DNA of 64,000 nucleotides. It comes from Celerinatantimonas sp046054195. Lineage in GTDB: Bacteria; Pseudomonadota; Gammaproteobacteria; Enterobacterales; Celerinatantimonadaceae. The position numbers were made by a program, and so were the translations under genes. Location of the stretch: positions 62,001-126,000 of the forward strand of contig NZ_JBEQCS010000009.1 in assembly GCF_046054195.1 (NCBI RefSeq). Direction: 5' to 3'. Under the pieces are notes generated by a model. That model searched no databases, was not told where the DNA came from, and saw only the letters and a program-made list of their open reading frames with translations. Of the stretch, positions 61,404-64,000 are shown in pieces (position 1 is the stretch's first letter; each line of letters starts with the position of its first letter).

Positions 61404-61428
61404 GGGAAGCTTAACGCTTCCCTTTTTT
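61404..61428 (+). terminator. galETK terminator
   Basis: 7-bp stem gggaagc (61404-61410) / gcttccc (61416-61422), 5-base loop, then six T. It lies between the convergent galK and trkH genes. Confidence 0.88.
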
Positions 61429-61430
61429 AT

Positions 61431-62906
61431 TTATGGCTGCCAAAAACTGCGAGAAAAGACGATCAAAATAGGGAAGATTTCTAATCGACCAAACAGCATA
61501 GCTGCCGACATCACCCATTTTGCAGAATCAGAAAGCGTGCCGAATGTTGAACCGGTCACACCATAGCCGATCCCCATGTTATTCATACACGCGGCGACCG
61601 TCCCAAATGCACTTTTTAAGTCATACCCTAATGCCAACATGACCCAAATGAAAATGCCTGCAAACATCAAATAGACAAAGAACAAACCATAGACGGAGTT
61701 CGTCACTCGCTCAGACACTCGGTTGTTGCCTAACTTAATCAGATAAATTGCTCGTGGATTGATGAGCTGGCGTAATTCAAGGTCGCTACGTTTATACAAA
61801 ATCAAAAAGCGAATTGCTTTAATACCACCGCAAGTTGAACCCACACAGCCACCAAAGAAACTGCTGGCAAGCAATAGTATCATCACATAAGTCGGCCATT
61901 TATCGATGTCGTTGGTCATCAACCCGTTATCGGTCATCATTGACGCACTTTGGAAAAAGCCATGCACAAACGCTTCTTGAAAACTGTAAGTGTGGGTTAA
62001 ATACAAAGATAAAATCGTAAATGCAGCAACAGCAAGCGCCACCGAGAGATAAAAGCGAAACTCCGCATCTTGCCAGATAGCTTTGAGGCTGCGCCGATTC
62101 ACCGCCAGAAAATACAGCGCAAAGTTAACTCCCGCCAGCAGCGAGAACACGCCACCGACCATCTCAATAGAAGAGCTGTGATAATAACCTAAACTAGCGC
62201 TATGTGTGGAGAATCCACCTAAGGCAACAGTTGCAAGGCTATGACAAATCGCATCAAAGGCATTCATACCGGCAGCGTAAAAGGATAATGCACAGACAAC
62301 CGCCAGAGCGACATAAATAAACCACAGATGCTTTGCCGTATCCGCAAGTTTAGGCGTGAGCTTATCTTCTTTAAGTGGTCCGGGAGTTTCTGATAAATAA
62401 ACTTTCGAGCCACCAATTCCCAACGAGTTAAAGACCGCCGTAGCTAACACGATAATCCCTAAACCACCGAGAAAATTAAGCTGAGCACGATAATACAAAA
62501 TCGCTTTGGCTGTGCCATCGACTTGGCTAATGACCGATGCACCTGTGGTGGTGATCCCCGATACCCCTTCAAAAATAGCATCCGCCACCGAGAAATTAAG
62601 GTGCCTATCCAGCAAAAAGGGCATCGCGCTCATCAGCGAAAAAAGCACCCAGAAGATCACAACGACCAAAAAGCCATCTCGACCCCGCAAACGGATATCG
62701 GTACTTCGCTTGGTAAATCGGCCAAAAAAGCCAATCGAAAAGGTAATAGCAAACGTGATAAGAAAGGCTGTGATATCACGTTCTTTATAGATAACACATA
62801 AAATGATCGGGATAATTAGCGATAAGCTAAACAAAAATATCAAATAACTACAGATATAGAAGATCGCTGAAAAACGACCTTCGTAGTACTTCGCATTTTT
62901 AATCAT
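61431..62906 (-). CDS. trkH: Potassium uptake protein TrkH
   Basis: 491 residues (E. coli TrkH 483), about 10-12 membrane segments with four pore repeats. Filter-like motifs include VSGITTTGASVI, LATVALGGFSTHS, SMMTDNGLMTN and MNNMGIGYGVTGS. It is the membrane part of the Trk potassium importer that works with the cytosolic TrkA gate, which is not in the window. It is a single gene, convergent with galK. Confidence 0.96.
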   Translation of the reverse strand: MIKNAKYYEGRFSAIFYICSYLIFLFSLSLIIPIILCVIYKERDITAFLITFAITFSIGFFGRFTKRSTDIRLRGRDGFLVVVIFWVLFSLMSAMPFLLDRHLNFSVADAIFEGVSGITTTGASVISQVDGTAKAILYYRAQLNFLGGLGIIVLATAVFNSLGIGGSKVYLSETPGPLKEDKLTPKLADTAKHLWFIYVALAVVCALSFYAAGMNAFDAICHSLATVALGGFSTHSASLGYYHSSSIEMVGGVFSLLAGVNFALYFLAVNRRSLKAIWQDAEFRFYLSVALAVAAFTILSLYLTHTYSFQEAFVHGFFQSASMMTDNGLMTNDIDKWPTYVMILLLASSFFGGCVGSTCGGIKAIRFLILYKRSDLELRQLINPRAIYLIKLGNNRVSERVTNSVYGLFFVYLMFAGIFIWVMLALGYDLKSAFGTVAACMNNMGIGYGVTGSTFGTLSDSAKWVMSAAMLFGRLEIFPILIVFSRSFWQP

Positions 62907-63069
62907 GGTGTGGTTTTCACTAGTCTAATACTTAGGCTCGATAAGCCAGGGACCCAGCTTGAGTGTTCTTAGTTTTAAAACGCCTAACAAATTAAAAATT
63001 GATGATAGTCGAAATCACCCACCTACAACGCGCCGATCATGCCACTGTTAATGTGATTTGCGAAGCTTT

Positions 63070-64000
63070 TTATGCGAGCTGGCTCACTAACCAGTGGGCA
63101 ACATCTTTACATTGCGAGTCATCAAGCTCTGGCTCATCAGCACTTAAAATGCGTTGGCACAAGGCATCGCCTTGATATAGCTGCCCAACTAAACACGCTT
63201 GCAAAGCCAGCAACGGCTGAGGATTTAAGCTATCGGTAAAAATTTTTACGCGCGCTAAATGTCCTTTTTCCACATCAAAATGCAGCTCAATACTGCCCCA
63301 GTCGAAGCGTTCATTTAAATAATGGCTGAACGCAGGAGCTTTACCATAATTCCAATCCCAACTACTTTGCAGTGCAAAACGCTCAGCAAATCCGGGCAAG
63401 TCAGGAAAACAGTCCTTATCGATAACCTCAGGCTCAATTGGCCCGCACTGATAATACTGCTCAAAAGAGCGGCGAATGGCTAATGAAACCTGCTCATGAT
63501 CCAGCTGTGGATTGATTTCACATAAATTCATCACCCGCGAACGAACGGACTTAATTCCTTTGCTTTTTAATTTTTTAGGATCAGGATTAAGGTAATCACC
63601 AAGCCGTGAGAGCTGCGCATTGAGCAGTAACGTGCCATGGTGAAAGCCACGGTCTTTGGTTTCGCGATAAGCAGACCCAGAGATTTTTCGGACCTCACCG
63701 CCTGCTAATTCAACTTGTAAGTCGTTTCGCCCAGATGCACTGGCTTTTAGGCCGAGTGAGCTTAGTGCGTTGAGGATAATTTGGGTGGAAACCTGTTTAT
63801 CATAACCGGGTTTGGCAGCCATAAAGGTAAAGCAACTATTGCCCAAATCGTGGAATACCGCACCACCGCCACTGCTTCGTCGAGCAAGCTTCACACCATC
63901 TTCATCCATTTTGCGGGTATTGCATTCTTTCCATGGGTTTTGTGCTTGACCAATCACGACGGTATTGTCATTTTGCCAAAGGAATAAAATTTTCTGATGA
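63070..64000 (-). CDS. lplA: Lipoate-protein ligase A (5' end outside window)
   Basis: The minus-strand frame is open to the right edge; about 310 residues are visible and roughly 30 N-terminal ones are missing compared with E. coli LplA (338). An internal ATG at 63957 is not the start, because the frame continues upstream with ILFLWQNDNTVVIGQAQNPW, matching LplA. It ligates lipoate to the E2 and GcvH proteins using ATP. Key motifs are RRSSGGGAVFHDLGN, the catalytic Lys in VRKISGSAYRETKD, RGFHHGTLL and SSWDWNYGKAPAF. No sign of a frameshift. Confidence 0.95.
   Translation of the reverse strand, partial: HQKILFLWQNDNTVVIGQAQNPWKECNTRKMDEDGVKLARRSSGGGAVFHDLGNSCFTFMAAKPGYDKQVSTQIILNALSSLGLKASASGRNDLQVELAGGEVRKISGSAYRETKDRGFHHGTLLLNAQLSRLGDYLNPDPKKLKSKGIKSVRSRVMNLCEINPQLDHEQVSLAIRRSFEQYYQCGPIEPEVIDKDCFPDLPGFAERFALQSSWDWNYGKAPAFSHYLNERFDWGSIELHFDVEKGHLARVKIFTDSLNPQPLLALQACLVGQLYQGDALCQRILSADEPELDDSQCKDVAHWLVSQLA

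Noticed and set aside
63958..64000. Apparent truncation of lplA at an internal ATG (63957)
   Set aside because: The frame stays open to the window edge and codes for conserved LplA sequence, so the gene is only cut by the window.
1..64000. CRISPR array, tRNA or rRNA genes, insertion sequences
   Set aside because: No regularly spaced long repeats, no cloverleaf-like genes noticed, and no transposase or integrase reading frame on either strand.

Overview
The window is chromosomal DNA of a gammaproteobacterium of moderate to low GC. The evidence is the set of gene orders and orthologues: groES-groEL, aroQ-accB-accC, prmA-dusB-fis, purH-purD, manXYZ-yobD, yicJ-yicI, galETK and a malB-like divergent region. 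The mix of enterobacterial proteins (YciN, YobD, YrbL, YicI/YicJ) with a Vibrio-type Na+/galactose symporter suggests a facultative, sugar-fermenting, plant- or seagrass-associated relative of Vibrio, Aeromonas or Celerinatantimonas. That placement is inference. No rRNA, tRNA, CRISPR array, insertion sequence or intact prophage was seen.

Layout. 1-3.5 kb: ribose-type sugar ABC transporter (two permeases, the first cut by the window edge, and a double ATPase) behind a cyclase-family hydrolase, with three phased repeats upstream. 3.7-4.2 kb: nikR with a candidate NikR operator. 4.5-13.9 kb: core genes groESL, fxsA, tyrS, yciN, aroQ, accBC, prmA, dusB, fis. 14-15 kb: a small anonymous patch with an orphan tail-anchored protein. 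15-22.8 kb: redox and catabolic genes (LysR, aldehyde dehydrogenase, CMD-family protein, quinone oxidoreductase, TetR, OYE-like flavin/Fe-S oxidoreductase with a perfect 15-bp-arm palindrome at its start, PanE). 23-28.5 kb: YeeE/YedE transporter, diguanylate cyclase, secreted tannase/feruloyl-esterase-like enzyme, YrbL. 28.9-32.7 kb: yicJ-yicI alpha-xyloside cassette. 32.9-35.3 kb: Nudix, phospholipase-D-like and FhuF-like iron reductase genes, the last with a Fur-like box. 35.9-39.1 kb: mannose PTS. 39.2-43.7 kb: lipoprotein, zntR, purH-purD and a small PA3496-type protein.

43.8-61.4 kb is the most coherent accessory region: a complete galactan/galactose pathway. A galactose symporter (vSGLT type) and GalR lie next to a region built like the E. 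coli malB locus. On the minus strand are malK-, lamB- and malM-like genes. Diverging from them on the plus strand are malE-, malF- and malG-like genes that continue into a secreted GH53 endo-galactanase, a cytoplasmic GH42 beta-galactosidase and a stand-alone glucose-family PTS EIIB domain. galE-galT-galK follow. GalR-type operators with a central CG lie upstream of the symporter, galR, the divergent transporter promoters and galE, so one regulator probably controls the whole set. The predicted flow is: periplasmic cleavage of beta-1,4-galactan, oligosaccharide uptake through the porin and ABC system, cytoplasmic hydrolysis by GH42, and the Leloir pathway through GalK, GalT and GalE.

61.4-64 kb: trkH, and lplA cut at its 5' end by the window edge.
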